The notes beneath the pieces were generated by a model that saw only the letters and a program-made list of their open reading frames with translations, was not told where the DNA came from and searched no databases. Below are positions 22,964 to 33,083 of a stretch of DNA of 37,286 bases, one piece after another. The DNA is taken from the NCBI RefSeq assembly GCF_024606225.1, contig NZ_JAGRPU010000051.1:1-37286 (forward strand), in the 5' to 3' direction. Positions within the stretch are counted from its first letter, which is position 1, and each line of letters opens with the position of its first letter. Source of the DNA: Endozoicomonas sp. ISHI1. GTDB taxonomy: Bacteria > Pseudomonadota > Gammaproteobacteria > Pseudomonadales > Endozoicomonadaceae. Position numbers and translations under genes: made by a program.

Positions 22964-24139
22964 TTAAACAAGCTCCACTGCAATAGCAGTGGCTTCACCA
23001 CCACCAATACAAAGGGAAGCAACACCTTTTCTACCGCCTTTTCTTTTCAGGGCATTAAGAAGCGTCACAATAATTCGGGCGCCACTGGCTCCCAATGGAT
23101 GACCCAGCACACAGGCGCCACCGAACACGTTGACCTTGCTGTGATCCAGATCCAGCTCCTGCATACATGCCATTGTCACAACCGCAAACGCTTCATTGAT
23201 TTCAAACAAGTCTACGTCTTCTACCTGCCAGTCGACCTTTTCCAGCAATTTACTGATGGCCGCAATGGGGGCAATGGTAAATTCTGCTGGTAACTGAGCA
23301 TGGCTCTGATAGCCTTTGATGCGTGCAATGGGGGTCAGACCTCTGGCCATTGCATCCTCCTCACGCATCAACACAAGAGCTGCCGCACCATCAGAAATAG
23401 AGCTGGAGTTAGCCGCTGTGACCGACCCGTTTTTATCAAACACGGGTCTCAGCTGCCGGATCTTTTCAGGGCGAGCCTTACCAGGCTGTTCATCCACCGT
23501 AATTTCACCATTGCGGCGTGTTTCCACTGGAGCAATTTCATCTGCAAATGCCCCTTCTTCAATGGCAGCCAGAGCTCTTCTCAGAGACTCCAGTGCGTAG
23601 TCATCCATTGATTCTCTGGATACTTCAAAACGTTTTGCGGTCTGTTCAGCAAAAACGCCCATAGCGTGACCGTCATAGGCATCTTCCAGTCCATCAGTAA
23701 ACATATGATCTTTAATCTCACCATGCCCTAATCTCAAACCCGAGCGGGCTTTGCCCAGCAAGTAGGGCGCATTGGTCATACTCTCCATACCGCCTGCAAC
23801 CACTGCATCAGCCTCGCCCAATTGTAACTGAGCCGCACCCATCATGACGGTTTTCATGCCAGAGCCGCATACTTTATTGACCGTTGTCGTGCAAGTAGAG
23901 TCCGGAAGCCCTGCCCCTCTGGCAGCCTGTCTGGCAGGGGACTGACGACAGCCCGCAGGTAGCACGCAGCCCATCAGAACTTCAGAGATATCGGAGGCAG
24001 AAAGACCACTTTTCTCAACGGCAGAACGTATAGCAGCAGCTCCCAGCTGTGGAGCTGCAACCTCTGAAAGACTCCCCTGGAAGCCGCCCATGGGAGTGCG
24101 TGAAGCTGAAACGATGACAATACTTACTTGATCAGACAT
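22964..24139 (-). CDS. Acetyl-CoA C-acyltransferase (thiolase), 391 aa
   Basis: Thiolase that makes or cleaves 3-ketoacyl-CoA. I use the ATG giving MSDQVSIVIVSASRTPMGGF, preceded by agaga, because the 60-residue upstream extension is not thiolase-like. The nucleophilic Cys is in TTVNKVCGSGMK, the active-site His in VLGHPLGASGAR, and the second Cys in ASLCIGGGEATA. ESMTNAPYLL and LFEINEAFAVV are also conserved. Length (391) matches biosynthetic or degradative acetoacetyl-CoA thiolases. It heads the cluster with the dehydrogenase and hydratase genes and probably sets expression from a promoter in 24140-24400. Confidence 0.92.
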   Translation of the reverse strand: MSDQVSIVIVSASRTPMGGFQGSLSEVAAPQLGAAAIRSAVEKSGLSASDISEVLMGCVLPAGCRQSPARQAARGAGLPDSTCTTTVNKVCGSGMKTVMMGAAQLQLGEADAVVAGGMESMTNAPYLLGKARSGLRLGHGEIKDHMFTDGLEDAYDGHAMGVFAEQTAKRFEVSRESMDDYALESLRRALAAIEEGAFADEIAPVETRRNGEITVDEQPGKARPEKIRQLRPVFDKNGSVTAANSSSISDGAAALVLMREEDAMARGLTPIARIKGYQSHAQLPAEFTIAPIAAISKLLEKVDWQVEDVDLFEINEAFAVVTMACMQELDLDHSKVNVFGGACVLGHPLGASGARIIVTLLNALKRKGGRKGVASLCIGGGEATAIAVELV

Positions 24140-24409
24140 GGTAATCTCTTGTTTTTGTTGACGCTCAAATACCGATTCGGCAAAAAGCTCTATTGTACAA
24201 TTCATCTGCATTGAAACGATTACTGCAGAATAACGATACGATGATACAATACAGCCAGTATCTGACAGAACTGACCGACTCTCAAACATTCTACTGCAAC
24301 AAAAGACAAAAAATACCATCCTGAAGATCTGACTCAGGATTATACTTCCATGTCAGGCACCTACGCCCCTGAACGGTCAGGGTACTTTAATTCAGAAATA
24401 TGAATTCGG

Positions 24410-24688
24410 TTAAATGCAGCTATCATCTGCAGCATCAAAGCACCCCCACTGGAGGAAAAGACTTTCAACTTCGCGGATGGCCTCTTTGTCAGCTTTACTG
24501 ATATGCCTCAAAACAGCATTGGCCATGACTGAAGCCAGATCACTTTTGAGCGACTCGCCCAGACCGGCTGGCAGGCGAACAATGACATCCCCAAAGAGAA
24601 TTGTGCCACCCTGAGTCACCCGGATGACATATTCTCCCTGAGTCGATTCAGTCATGGTGAGAACGGCTTTTTCTATGGACTTGCTCAT
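24410..24688 (-). CDS. Hypothetical protein, 92 aa
   Basis: I do not recognise it. An aggaga stretch precedes a GTG-ATG pair; I choose the ATG at 24688. The predicted protein has a strand-rich first half (GEYVIRVTQGGTILFGDVIVRLP) and a helical second half (ESLKSDLASVMANAVLRHIS; KEAIREVESLFLQW), with no signal peptide. Two Cys lie at the very end. It stands alone between the thiolase promoter region and the chalcone-isomerase-like gene, on the same strand as both. Confidence 0.6.
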   Translation of the reverse strand: MSKSIEKAVLTMTESTQGEYVIRVTQGGTILFGDVIVRLPAGLGESLKSDLASVMANAVLRHISKADKEAIREVESLFLQWGCFDAADDSCI

Positions 24689-24858
24689 CACATTTCTCCT
24701 CTTGGCTGATCGACGGCACCTCTATCCATGCATCGGCTGAGAAGAGAAAAACATTGCCTGAATTCAAGTCATAAATTAACTATCGATATTGACAATTCAT
24801 CTGAAGCCTTCAAACACTTGCCCAAAGCAAATCCGAAAGCCCCCCAATGTAGAAAGCA

Positions 24859-25437
24859 CTATCTTTCAGTATTCAAACCCAAAATGCCTTCTTTGAACTT
24901 CTGGTTGGGCGGAGTTTCACCAATCCATACCTTTAGTATTGCGTTGAATAGTTTCTTGCCAGGTATAATCCCCTTCTCCTCTCCTGCGATAATGACTCTC
25001 GCTCCCTTGCCGGGAATATATTCAAAGGTTCCGGACTCTCCTTTCTTCAGAGTGCCATCAATCATACCCATAAACTGAGCAATACCTTTTTCCAGATCCT
25101 TTTGCTCTTCTTCGGAAGTATTGATCTGAATCGCTTCATAGAACGCATTGGCCATTCGTCTTGCGCTCATTTTCGATAACAGAATAGTGAAGCTCATTCT
25201 CTGATAACTCTCTTCAGAGAGTATGTGGTAAACGTCAGAGGAGGGGTTTTCAAGGTAGAGTGCACCAATGTATCCGTCTACCACCAAATACCATGTTCGT
25301 ACTGCTGCACCCTGAAGTTGTAAAACAGTGCCGTCCGGCACCTTCACAACATCAGGAATCTCGACGCCCTTCATGGAAAGAGCGTGTGCTGATTGCCAGA
25401 GCGCCATCCCAAATACGACAATAAACAACTTTTTCAT
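24859..25437 (-). CDS. Periplasmic chalcone-isomerase-fold protein, 192 aa
   Basis: Member of the bacterial chalcone isomerase-like family (PF16036 type). A signal peptide (MKKLFIVVFGMALWQSAHAL) is followed by a domain with VEIPDVVKVPDGTVLQLQGAAVRTWYLV, VYIGALYL-like strands (YIGALYLENPSSD), MSFTILLSKMSARRMANAFYEA, and the C-terminal FNAILKVWIGETPPNQKFKEGILG, all typical of the family. Plant chalcone isomerase activity is not expected; bacterial members probably bind fatty acids or related ligands. It is transcribed alone, and the stop of the DUF924 gene is 97 bases upstream. Confidence 0.85.
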   Translation of the reverse strand: MKKLFIVVFGMALWQSAHALSMKGVEIPDVVKVPDGTVLQLQGAAVRTWYLVVDGYIGALYLENPSSDVYHILSEESYQRMSFTILLSKMSARRMANAFYEAIQINTSEEEQKDLEKGIAQFMGMIDGTLKKGESGTFEYIPGKGARVIIAGEEKGIIPGKKLFNAILKVWIGETPPNQKFKEGILGLNTER

Positions 25438-25533
25438 AAGTATCCTTTGGGTATTATTATTGTTGTTTGCCCCGCCATCTTACAGCAGCCGATACGTTAT
25501 TCCCATTTTTGCAACCAACGTGATGATAAAAAC

Positions 25534-26121
25534 TCAGAAGGATGATCCAGGCTGCTGAAGAAAGCTCAATTCTTCATCGGTACTTTCTCGTTCAAGAAGG
25601 CTATTGCGATGGGGAAAGCGTCCGAACCTGGCAATAATATCACGATGTTTGACCGCAAAATCCAGTGAACCTGCAAGGTATTGTTGGTAGCTGTCTCCAG
25701 CCCCGCCAACTATGCTTTCAAACAGCCTCACACATTGATCCTGATCCTCAAGCGATTCACTGTGCATGAAAGGCATGACAAAAAAAGTCTGTTGCAGCTC
25801 CGTCAGCCGATCCAGTTGCCCCAGCTCCACCCCCTCTTTGGAAATCGCCAGAGCAGTACGATCGTACTTAAATGATCCGGGATCACCCCGGAACATATTC
25901 CGGGGAAACTGATCCAGCACAATGATTGCTGCCAACCGCCCTTCAGCAGATTCCAGCCATTCGTCGCACCCTCCGGACTCTACTTTGTCTGGCAAGCCAG
26001 CAAATTGATTGCGAATACGCTGATCCTGAGCCTCACTTTTCTTCCACCAGCGGGACATTTGCACATCGCCAAGAGGCTCGCCTTCAAACCAAAAATCCAG
26101 AACTTGCTGAGAACTTTTCAT
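25534..26121 (-). CDS. DUF924-family protein, 195 aa
   Basis: Conserved helical protein of unknown function related to TPR-like folds. Hallmarks: VLDFWFEGE near the start, RWWKKSEAQDQRIRNQF, LAAIIVLDQFPRNMFRGDP, FFVMPFMHSESLEDQDQCV and the end RFGRFPHRNSLLERESTDEE. The ATG at 26121 has a gggag ribosome site and places the family core at the N-terminus. It is divergent from lon, sharing about 150 bases of promoter region. Confidence 0.9.
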   Translation of the reverse strand: MKSSQQVLDFWFEGEPLGDVQMSRWWKKSEAQDQRIRNQFAGLPDKVESGGCDEWLESAEGRLAAIIVLDQFPRNMFRGDPGSFKYDRTALAISKEGVELGQLDRLTELQQTFFVMPFMHSESLEDQDQCVRLFESIVGGAGDSYQQYLAGSLDFAVKHRDIIARFGRFPHRNSLLERESTDEELSFLQQPGSSF

Positions 26122-26270
26122 ATCATTGACTCCCATGATCTTGTCAGTTGAGTGGCATGCAGCTTGTACTCAACCATACTTAATGTCATCACCTATTGAA
26201 ATCACTGGAGATGACTCCAGATAGTCATTATCCGCTAACTATTCATTCCGAGACGCAATCCGAAAAGACT

Positions 26271-28745
26271 ATGACAGATCAGGACAATCAGGAACCCGAA
26301 GTTATTTCAGCTGATGAACAGGTAGAAGACAAGGGTACCGGTACCGGACTGGTGCTCCCTGAACACGCTCTACCTGACAAGCTGTACCTCATCCCTGTCT
26401 CAAACCGGCCATTTTTTCCGGCCCAGGTTCAGCCTTTGGTGTTTAATAGTCAGGAGTGGGAAGAAACACTTCAGCGAGTCGCCCAGAGCCCCCATAAAGT
26501 AGTGGGGCTTAGCTATGCTGCTGGCATAACAGGAGCAGACCATGAAGTCAGCCCGGAAGATTTCCCGGAGATGGGCTGTACCGTAAAAATTCATAATATC
26601 CTTGCAGAAGGTGATCAGATTCAATTCATCGCTCTGGGAATGCAGCGCTTCCGTATCAAGCAATGGCTTCGCAAACGCCCACCCTATCTTGTTCAGGTGG
26701 AATACCCTGACAATATTGAAAACGACACCGATGAAATCAAAGCCTATGCGCTGGCGCTCATTCAGGCCATCAAGGAATTAATACCACTGAACCCGCTCTA
26801 CAGCGAAGAACTAAAAAATTACCTCAACCGATTCAGTCCAAAAGATCCGTCGCCACTGGCAGACTTTGCAGCAGCCATTACCACAGCTCGAGGTCAGGAG
26901 TTACAGGAGGTACTTGAAACACTGTCTGTTCAACGTCGAATGGAGAAAGTGTTGATTCTCATCCGCAAGGAACAGGAAGTAGCCCGCCTTCAGGGTGAGA
27001 TTAATGCTGAAGTGAACCGCAAGATCAGTAAACATCAACGTGAATTTTTCCTGAAAGAACAGCTGAAAATCATACAAAAAGAACTTGGCATTTCGAAAGA
27101 CGACAGAACGGCTGAAATTGAAGCGTTTGAAAAGCGGATTGCTGAGCTGGATATTCCTGAAACGCCCCTGAAAAAGATCAATGACGAGATGAAAAAGCTC
27201 TCGATTCTTGAAATGGGTTCCCCGGAGTATGCCGTCTGCCGCAACTTCCTTGACTGGGCTACCTCGGTACCCTGGGGCAGATACTCCGAAGATATATTCG
27301 ATCTTGCCCATGCCAGAAAAGTTCTGAATTCTGATCATGACGGGCTTGAGGACGTCAAAGACCGAATCATCGAATTTCTGGCTGTCGGTGCCTACAAACA
27401 GGAAATATCAGGCACCATAATGTTGCTGGCAGGCCCTCCGGGTGTCGGCAAGACATCTATCGGACGGTCTGTAGCTCGAGCTTTAGGCAGAAAATTTTAT
27501 CGTTTCAGCCTCGGCGGCATGAGAGATGAAGCAGAAATTAAAGGCCATCGCCGTACCTATATCGGCGCAATGCCAGGCAAACTGGTTCAGGCCCTCAAGG
27601 AAGTAGACGTTGCCAACCCCGTTATCATGCTGGATGAAATTGACAAAATCGGTGCCTCCTATCGAGGAGATCCTGCTTCTGCAATGCTGGAAGTACTCGA
27701 CCCGGAACAAAATAGTGAGTTTCTCGACCACTACCTGGACATGAGAATCGATCTTTCAAAGGTGCTGTTTATCAGTACCGCCAACCAGCTGGATACGATT
27801 CCCGGCCCTCTTCTGGATCGAATGGATGTCATAAGGCTCTCTGGCTATATCACAGAAGAAAAAATGGCCATCGCCAAAAATCATCTGTGGCCAAAGCTCT
27901 TGAAACAGTCCGGTTTAAAAAAGAGCCAAATCCGATTTTCCGATGCCACTCTCAAGGCAGTCATTGAAGGCTATGCCAGGGAAGCTGGCGTCAGACACCT
28001 TGAAAAACTGCTACAGAAAATTATTCGCAAAGTTGTTGTTCAACTACTTGAAGGCTCGAAAGAGAGTCACAGTGTGACGATCAGGAATCTATCTGACTAT
28101 CTGGGCGCGCCCTATTTCAGAAAAGAAAAGCGCATTGAAGGTATTGGCGTGGTGACTGGTCTGGCGTGGACGGCTATGGGGGGCGCAACCCTGCCTGTAG
28201 AAGCCAGTCTTATTCATCATCAGAGAGCGGGCTTCAAACTAACCGGCAAATTGGGTGATGTCATGAAAGAGTCTGCTGAAATAGCCTACAGCTTTGTTTC
28301 AAGTCAGGCCGAGAAGCTAGGCATTCCTGAAGCCTATTTTGACAAAGCCTTTATCCATCTTCATGTACCTGAAGGAGCAACTCCCAAAGACGGCCCTTCA
28401 GCAGGTATAACCATGGCCACCGCTCTGCTATCTCTTGCCACGAATACAAAGCCTGCCCCTATAGCCATGACTGGAGAACTGACCCTCACGGGTAAAGTTC
28501 TGGCTGTTGGCGGGGTTAGGGAAAAAGTCATAGCCGCTAAACGACAAGGCATTCATACCCTGATCATTCCGGAAGAATGTCGAAGAGATTACGATGAGCT
28601 GCCGGATTATATTCGAAAAGGCATGACCATTCACTTTGCCAGCATCTTCGAAGATGTATGCAAGGCAGCACTTCCCGTCAAGACATCGCCCGTTAAGAAA
28701 ACCATCAGGAAGACCGCACGCAAAAAGCCTGCGACTAAGCCTTGA
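26271..28745 (+). CDS. ATP-dependent Lon-type protease, AsrA-like
   Basis: Cytosolic AAA+ serine protease that degrades damaged or regulatory proteins. The N-terminal substrate domain starts [20 protein letters not shown], which is typical of the second Lon found in Pseudomonas (AsrA) and not of the main Lon. The ATPase has Walker [14 protein letters not shown] and Walker [12 protein letters not shown]; the protease domain has the catalytic Ser in [16 protein letters not shown] and Lys in [15 protein letters not shown] Lys-rich tail ([11 protein letters not shown]) ends the protein. Several in-frame starts exist (TTG 26196, ATG 26211, ATG 26271) and none has a strong ribosome site. AsrA in P. 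aeruginosa responds to aminoglycoside stress; that role here is inferred. Confidence 0.9.
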   Translation: MTDQDNQEPEVISADEQVEDKGTGTGLVLPEHALPDKLYLIPVSNRPFFPAQVQPLVFNSQEWEETLQRVAQSPHKVVGLSYAAGITGADHEVSPEDFPEMGCTVKIHNILAEGDQIQFIALGMQRFRIKQWLRKRPPYLVQVEYPDNIENDTDEIKAYALALIQAIKELIPLNPLYSEELKNYLNRFSPKDPSPLADFAAAITTARGQELQEVLETLSVQRRMEKVLILIRKEQEVARLQGEINAEVNRKISKHQREFFLKEQLKIIQKELGISKDDRTAEIEAFEKRIAELDIPETPLKKINDEMKKLSILEMGSPEYAVCRNFLDWATSVPWGRYSEDIFDLAHARKVLNSDHDGLEDVKDRIIEFLAVGAYKQEISGTIMLLAGPPGVGKTSIGRSVARALGRKFYRFSLGGMRDEAEIKGHRRTYIGAMPGKLVQALKEVDVANPVIMLDEIDKIGASYRGDPASAMLEVLDPEQNSEFLDHYLDMRIDLSKVLFISTANQLDTIPGPLLDRMDVIRLSGYITEEKMAIAKNHLWPKLLKQSGLKKSQIRFSDATLKAVIEGYAREAGVRHLEKLLQKIIRKVVVQLLEGSKESHSVTIRNLSDYLGAPYFRKEKRIEGIGVVTGLAWTAMGGATLPVEASLIHHQRAGFKLTGKLGDVMKESAEIAYSFVSSQAEKLGIPEAYFDKAFIHLHVPEGATPKDGPSAGITMATALLSLATNTKPAPIAMTGELTLTGKVLAVGGVREKVIAAKRQGIHTLIIPEECRRDYDELPDYIRKGMTIHFASIFEDVCKAALPVKTSPVKKTIRKTARKKPATKP

Positions 28746-29129
28746 CTCCAATCAAACGCAACCAATCATTCCCTCACAACGAACTGCGCCGCCCCTTAGG
28801 AGGCGGCGCATGAATCAATGCTCTAACAACGAGGGAGACCCCCGTTAGGACACATGAGTGAGCACCCAATATTATTGGCTCCGGCCGCCGTGTTGTCCAT
28901 TCGTAGTTAAGAGTTTTGAAGCATAAAGAAATCTCTTTTATGTCACTTTTGGGATGCCAGTCTTCCTCCATATTTATCTGCCATTCATTTGACATTTAAT
29001 AGCAGCAGGAAAACACAATTTTTCCTTTCATCTCACCGGACCTGCTGAGTTCAATTGCCATCAGCTAAGCTGTGTAAATAAGTGTTGGAAAGTTAACAAA
29101 TCCACAAGCTCACAACGGACTGTGGCGAC
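28746..29129. other. Intergenic region with two hairpins
   Basis: No gene supported. After lon a 9-base perfect stem, tgcgccgcc and ggcggcgca (28785-28810), can form, and an interrupted stem, ctaac...gttag with inner cg and ggg/ccc pairs, follows at 28823-28848. Either could terminate lon transcription, although neither has a clear T run. The last 100 bases should hold the promoter of the next gene. Confidence 0.5.
28785..28810 (+). terminator. GC-rich hairpin after lon
   Basis: A perfect 9-base stem (tgcgccgcc / ggcggcgca) with an 8-base loop lies 40 bases after the lon stop. A poly-T tail is missing, so this may be a 3'-end stabilising or Rho-associated hairpin instead of an intrinsic terminator. 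Confidence 0.5.
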
Positions 29130-32100
29130 ATGTCATCACCTCTTTCACCCGGCAGCAACAACTCACCCACTCCCCCCAGATTCACTGGCGACAATAACAT
29201 GCCTACTTCTCCAGTCACTGGACAGGATCATTTGGGCCGGCAAATCAGTGAAACGACAACGACAAGTCAATTGAGCCACGAATCATCTGACCAACGGACA
29301 CCAGAATCTCCTCACATTAATGAGAGGAAGGCTGAAAGACGCCCCTGGTTCTTCCAGCGGTGGTACAAAAGTTACATTGCCAGAAAAGACACGACGCCTC
29401 CTCCTGCTGAGAATCTTGACCCCGATGAAGAGCAAAAACAGACCGGATACCTTGGTTTACTGAAAGGGCTGCCAGGCAAGGCTGTAGGAGCACTTTCAAA
29501 CCTTCCCGGTGCGGGTTACGAAAAGGTCGCGTCAAAACTGGATGATTTTATCAGTCGTCAGGTGGGTATTGAGATGACCCGTGAGGACGAAAGAAGCCAG
29601 TGGCGCTCTTTATTGTATGACCTGCTATGCAGTTATACCGGAGTCATTGTCGAAGGAAAGCAAACGCCATTCAACTTTAACGAAATACTCATAAAAAATG
29701 GCGATGCTCTCCCCATAAGAATTACGGCATTAAACTTCGACTCAAAAAGAGTCGTCCAACCATCAGAAAGCTATTTAATCAATGGACAAGCCACAGAAAA
29801 TCATTTTGAAATGGGAGACCTCTCCTGCACCGTTGAAATTCCGTTTGAAGATAGTCCCCCTCTGATACTGCAACTCAGGCTTGAGAACACGACCCTCTCA
29901 GTCGGTACCGATATTAGCATCGCCCAGGTATTAAAAAACCAATTCATCTCTTCTTCCCGGGATCGCACCGCGGTTCAACTTTCTGCTGAAAAAGTAGAAG
30001 TCCGATATGAAAATCTGGACTCGTATCAAGAACTGACATCAGTACCTGATCCCTCAAAAGAATCAGACTGCATCGTGGGGTTTGAGAGGGGAAAGCTGAC
30101 TATGAAAGGCGTCCGGCTATGCAAACCTCTTGACCTGCTTGAAGCTTCAACGAAACAGACATCCATACTTATTTTCGACTCGTTAAAATATGTCAACGAA
30201 TCAGCCCGGCCTGCATTGGTAGAAGTCAAAAAAGTAAACGTTCAGCACCTTGACGACACCCATAATGGAACCTTCACCAGCTCACTGATCATTCACCCCA
30301 AAACCATTCGAAACATTCCCTATATTGGTTGGTTATTAGCTCCTCTCTTCTCTAGCCCTGTTCATCTCGAGATCTTCGCATTTATGCAACATGGTGAAGT
30401 CAGAATGAAAGATTTGAAACACGGTATCAGTGTTTCAGGAGGAACCCTGACTGGCTGGCTGGTAAAAAAAGCACTAAAGGCCAAACAAACACGATTGGTT
30501 CCATACAGCGGTGGAACAGGACTCCAGATTGGCTGGCCGTTTAAATTTATCGCATGCAAAATCGTTCTGCCTGGTCTGGTCCCCGGGAAGCCCGCGTCCA
30601 GCATAGAGGATCATGATCAGATCACCTTTAGGCAACTGAATCAGACCCGTGCTCAAAGTCATTCAGTACCAGGCCAACCTCAACCAGACGACACTTCATT
30701 TGAAGAGTTACCTTCACTTCACCACCAGCATTCAGAAGCGCTTGATCTGGAAGACGGTGTACTCATTGTACCCGACACTTTCAGCAGCGTGCTCAGCGTT
30801 ATCTTCTCAGGAGACAGCGCTTTGGCTCAGCCAGTAAGAATGGTGCCACGCTTATTGGAAAAGCGTTGCATAGAAGCGGCAAAAGGTGACGAAACAGCTT
30901 GCCAGATCTTGCTCCGCTTTGTTCGGGATCAGGAAAGGTTTCAACATGAAAATGACTGCATGATGGCTCTGGAGGCCATTCCAGAAGCGTTCTTCATCAA
31001 GGAGGCTGCAGAAGCCGATGATGAGACATGGTTATGGTTTGAGAGTGTTGCACACAGACTGATTACTGTTGATAGAGAGAAAGCTTTTGAACTCTACAAA
31101 CAGCTGTTAAAAAGAAAAGACATCGAGAACGCCAGTGGGCTGGCATCAAATACTGAATGGTTGATTCATCTTGCAAAGCACCTGCCTAAGAACACACCCG
31201 AGGAAAAAGCCATAGCCTTCCGGTTGGCCGAGTTTGCCTATAAGTCCGATCCGGAAAAAGCAGAAGAAGCGATTAAACTGCTCATCAACTGGAATAAGAA
31301 TCAACTCTATAAAAAAAGCCAACTGAGCAGCCTTCTTCAAGACTTGATCAGCAACCACCCCTACTTTGCCGACCCTCATCATCTTGTCTCATTATTAAAC
31401 CTGCTGGATCGGAGTCATCCGGAAATCGTTGCCCACTCACTGGAACACTTTCCGATAAAAACTCTTATTCAAAACCTCTGGATAGAGGACAGCATCAGGG
31501 CTCATAACACTCTGGATTTCCTCAAAATGCTGCTGGTCAAGCACGGCCGATTCAAAGAAGCCGCTGAACTGTTGATTGAGTCTGGAGACCGCAGACAGGC
31601 CGCAAGAATGCTTGACCTTGGCATCAGACAAGGTAAGCCCTCCGCTCTGAAGGTAAAACTAGATTTGGCGGTAAGGAATGAGCTGCCCGAAGATATGTCG
31701 TTGGCAAAGGAAGTTCGTCACCTCAGGTATTTGATAGAAAGTACTGCGACTCCAGAAGCAATGAGAGGGGCGGCCGTCTCAATCTTAGCAAGTATTGTGA
31801 CAGAAAAGCCTCATCCGGAACTTGCAGGTATTTTCACTGAAGATCTGCTGATGACAGAGGAAAAAAAGGCTTCTTTTGTGAAAGCGATCGATAAACTGTT
31901 TGACCTTCAATACGCAGAAGCATCCACTCTGAATGATCGCATGAGAACCCTGAATCAGATTGAAGAACTCCTGAAAGCCGCCCGGACTGATGAGTCAGCT
32001 TACTTAAACAAACCTCTGATGCTGAAGCAGATTCAGGATGCCAACCAGCGGGTTGATCGGGTCATGGAGTTACTGATAAAAGTGAGGGGGCCTATCGAGT

Positions 32101-32495
32101 CCAGCCTGCTGACTATGCTCACATCTCAAGCATCAAGAGTCGAAGCCACTGTCGGAGACAACATGGTTTCTGAGACGATATCTGACATGGAAGAAGACGA
32201 CGATGATGAGTTTTTTGATGCTCTGGATGAACCCTACGACCCGATAGTTGATGAAAAGACTGTTAACGTCAACGAAAACGCTCCAATAGCAATGGATGAG
32301 CAAGAGCATCAGACAGTGTCCGCTGCAACCGATCACCCTGGTCATAGACAGGAAGAGCCTTTCTTGCCTTCTAACTCTCTCTCAAGCTATGCATCGCTCC
32401 TCAGACAACCGGTTTTCTCCAGATCTTCAAAAGATTTCCTCGACCCAAGTCTCCGGCAAGAATGGGCATCAATACTTAATATGAGGGTAAATTGA
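29130..32495 (+). CDS. Unrecognised very large protein, 1121 aa
   Basis: I do not recognise this protein. Residues 1-70 are Ser/Thr/Pro-rich and probably disordered. A basic aromatic patch follows (RRPWFFQRWYKSYIARK), then a Gly/Ala-rich amphipathic stretch (GLLKGLPGKAVGALSNLPG). Residues about 150-500 are beta-rich and somewhat resemble AsmA/DUF-type lipid-transfer barrels (ITALNFDS, LSVGTDISIAQVL, SGGTLTGWLVKKALK), but that is weak. Residues about 590-1010 look like helical repeats of TPR or SEL1 type (EKAFELYKQLLKRKD; RFKEAAELLIESGD). An acidic cluster (EEDDDDEFFDALDE) lies near residue 1020, before a polar tail. There is no signal peptide or obvious membrane segment. It is a single gene convergent with the Nudix gene; a 6-base hairpin (ttgatc/gatcaa) overlaps the stop. 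Confidence 0.75.
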   Translation: MSSPLSPGSNNSPTPPRFTGDNNMPTSPVTGQDHLGRQISETTTTSQLSHESSDQRTPESPHINERKAERRPWFFQRWYKSYIARKDTTPPPAENLDPDEEQKQTGYLGLLKGLPGKAVGALSNLPGAGYEKVASKLDDFISRQVGIEMTREDERSQWRSLLYDLLCSYTGVIVEGKQTPFNFNEILIKNGDALPIRITALNFDSKRVVQPSESYLINGQATENHFEMGDLSCTVEIPFEDSPPLILQLRLENTTLSVGTDISIAQVLKNQFISSSRDRTAVQLSAEKVEVRYENLDSYQELTSVPDPSKESDCIVGFERGKLTMKGVRLCKPLDLLEASTKQTSILIFDSLKYVNESARPALVEVKKVNVQHLDDTHNGTFTSSLIIHPKTIRNIPYIGWLLAPLFSSPVHLEIFAFMQHGEVRMKDLKHGISVSGGTLTGWLVKKALKAKQTRLVPYSGGTGLQIGWPFKFIACKIVLPGLVPGKPASSIEDHDQITFRQLNQTRAQSHSVPGQPQPDDTSFEELPSLHHQHSEALDLEDGVLIVPDTFSSVLSVIFSGDSALAQPVRMVPRLLEKRCIEAAKGDETACQILLRFVRDQERFQHENDCMMALEAIPEAFFIKEAAEADDETWLWFESVAHRLITVDREKAFELYKQLLKRKDIENASGLASNTEWLIHLAKHLPKNTPEEKAIAFRLAEFAYKSDPEKAEEAIKLLINWNKNQLYKKSQLSSLLQDLISNHPYFADPHHLVSLLNLLDRSHPEIVAHSLEHFPIKTLIQNLWIEDSIRAHNTLDFLKMLLVKHGRFKEAAELLIESGDRRQAARMLDLGIRQGKPSALKVKLDLAVRNELPEDMSLAKEVRHLRYLIESTATPEAMRGAAVSILASIVTEKPHPELAGIFTEDLLMTEEKKASFVKAIDKLFDLQYAEASTLNDRMRTLNQIEELLKAARTDESAYLNKPLMLKQIQDANQRVDRVMELLIKVRGPIESSLLTMLTSQASRVEATVGDNMVSETISDMEEDDDDEFFDALDEPYDPIVDEKTVNVNENAPIAMDEQEHQTVSAATDHPGHRQEEPFLPSNSLSSYASLLRQPVFSRSSKDFLDPSLRQEWASILNMRVN

Positions 32496-32504
32496 TCGAA
32501 AAGA

Positions 32505-33044
32505 TCAAGCGGGTGTATTGCTGTCACCATAGAAATACAACAAACGCTTGAGGGCTATGAGGCTATCAGGCGTGTATCTCCGGTTAAAACGATTTGACAG
32601 AATCTCTTCAGGCGACTCCATGACCACACTCGCTACTTCTTCCTCCTGCAATTTCAGCTCACCCTCATATTGACAGCTGTATACCCTGCCCCAGACCTTG
32701 CAGTCCTCATTGTGAAAGTAAAAATGAAACAATGGCTTCAACGGAGTATCTTTTATGCCGAGCTCTTCAGCCAGCTCCCTGACGGCAGCCACGTCATAGC
32801 TCTCACCTTCGGCCACCACCCCCCCCGTGGCCGGCTCAAAATAACCCGGGTAAATATCCTTGCTTAAAGTTCTTTCCTGAACATAAAGTTGCCCTTTACT
32901 GTTAAAGACAAAGACATACGTAGCCCGGTGACAGAGTTTCTCTTCTCTCATCTGTCTTCTGGGCAAAGCGCCAAGCACATGGTTGCTTTCATCGACAATG
33001 ATGATCTTTTCTGATGCAGACTGAAGTTCTGAGTTGGATGGCAT
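32505..33044 (-). CDS. Nudix hydrolase, YfcD-like, 179 aa
   Basis: Pyrophosphohydrolase of the Nudix superfamily. The Nudix box G-x5-E-x7-REUxEExGU is complete: GGVVAEGESYDVAAV then RELAEELGI. The N-terminal part (KIIIVDESNHVLGALPRRQMREEKLCHRAT) and YVFVFNSKGQLYVQERTLSKDIYPGYFEP resemble the YfcD and isopentenyl-diphosphate isomerase-like branch. Substrate is unknown. It is convergent with the 1121-residue gene, with only 9 bases between the stops. Confidence 0.9.
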   Translation of the reverse strand: MPSNSELQSASEKIIIVDESNHVLGALPRRQMREEKLCHRATYVFVFNSKGQLYVQERTLSKDIYPGYFEPATGGVVAEGESYDVAAVRELAEELGIKDTPLKPLFHFYFHNEDCKVWGRVYSCQYEGELKLQEEEVASVVMESPEEILSNRFNRRYTPDSLIALKRLLYFYGDSNTPA

Positions 33045-33083
33045 AAATACCAGGCTCCGGATGTTCGTTTTATTTTACCGTGA

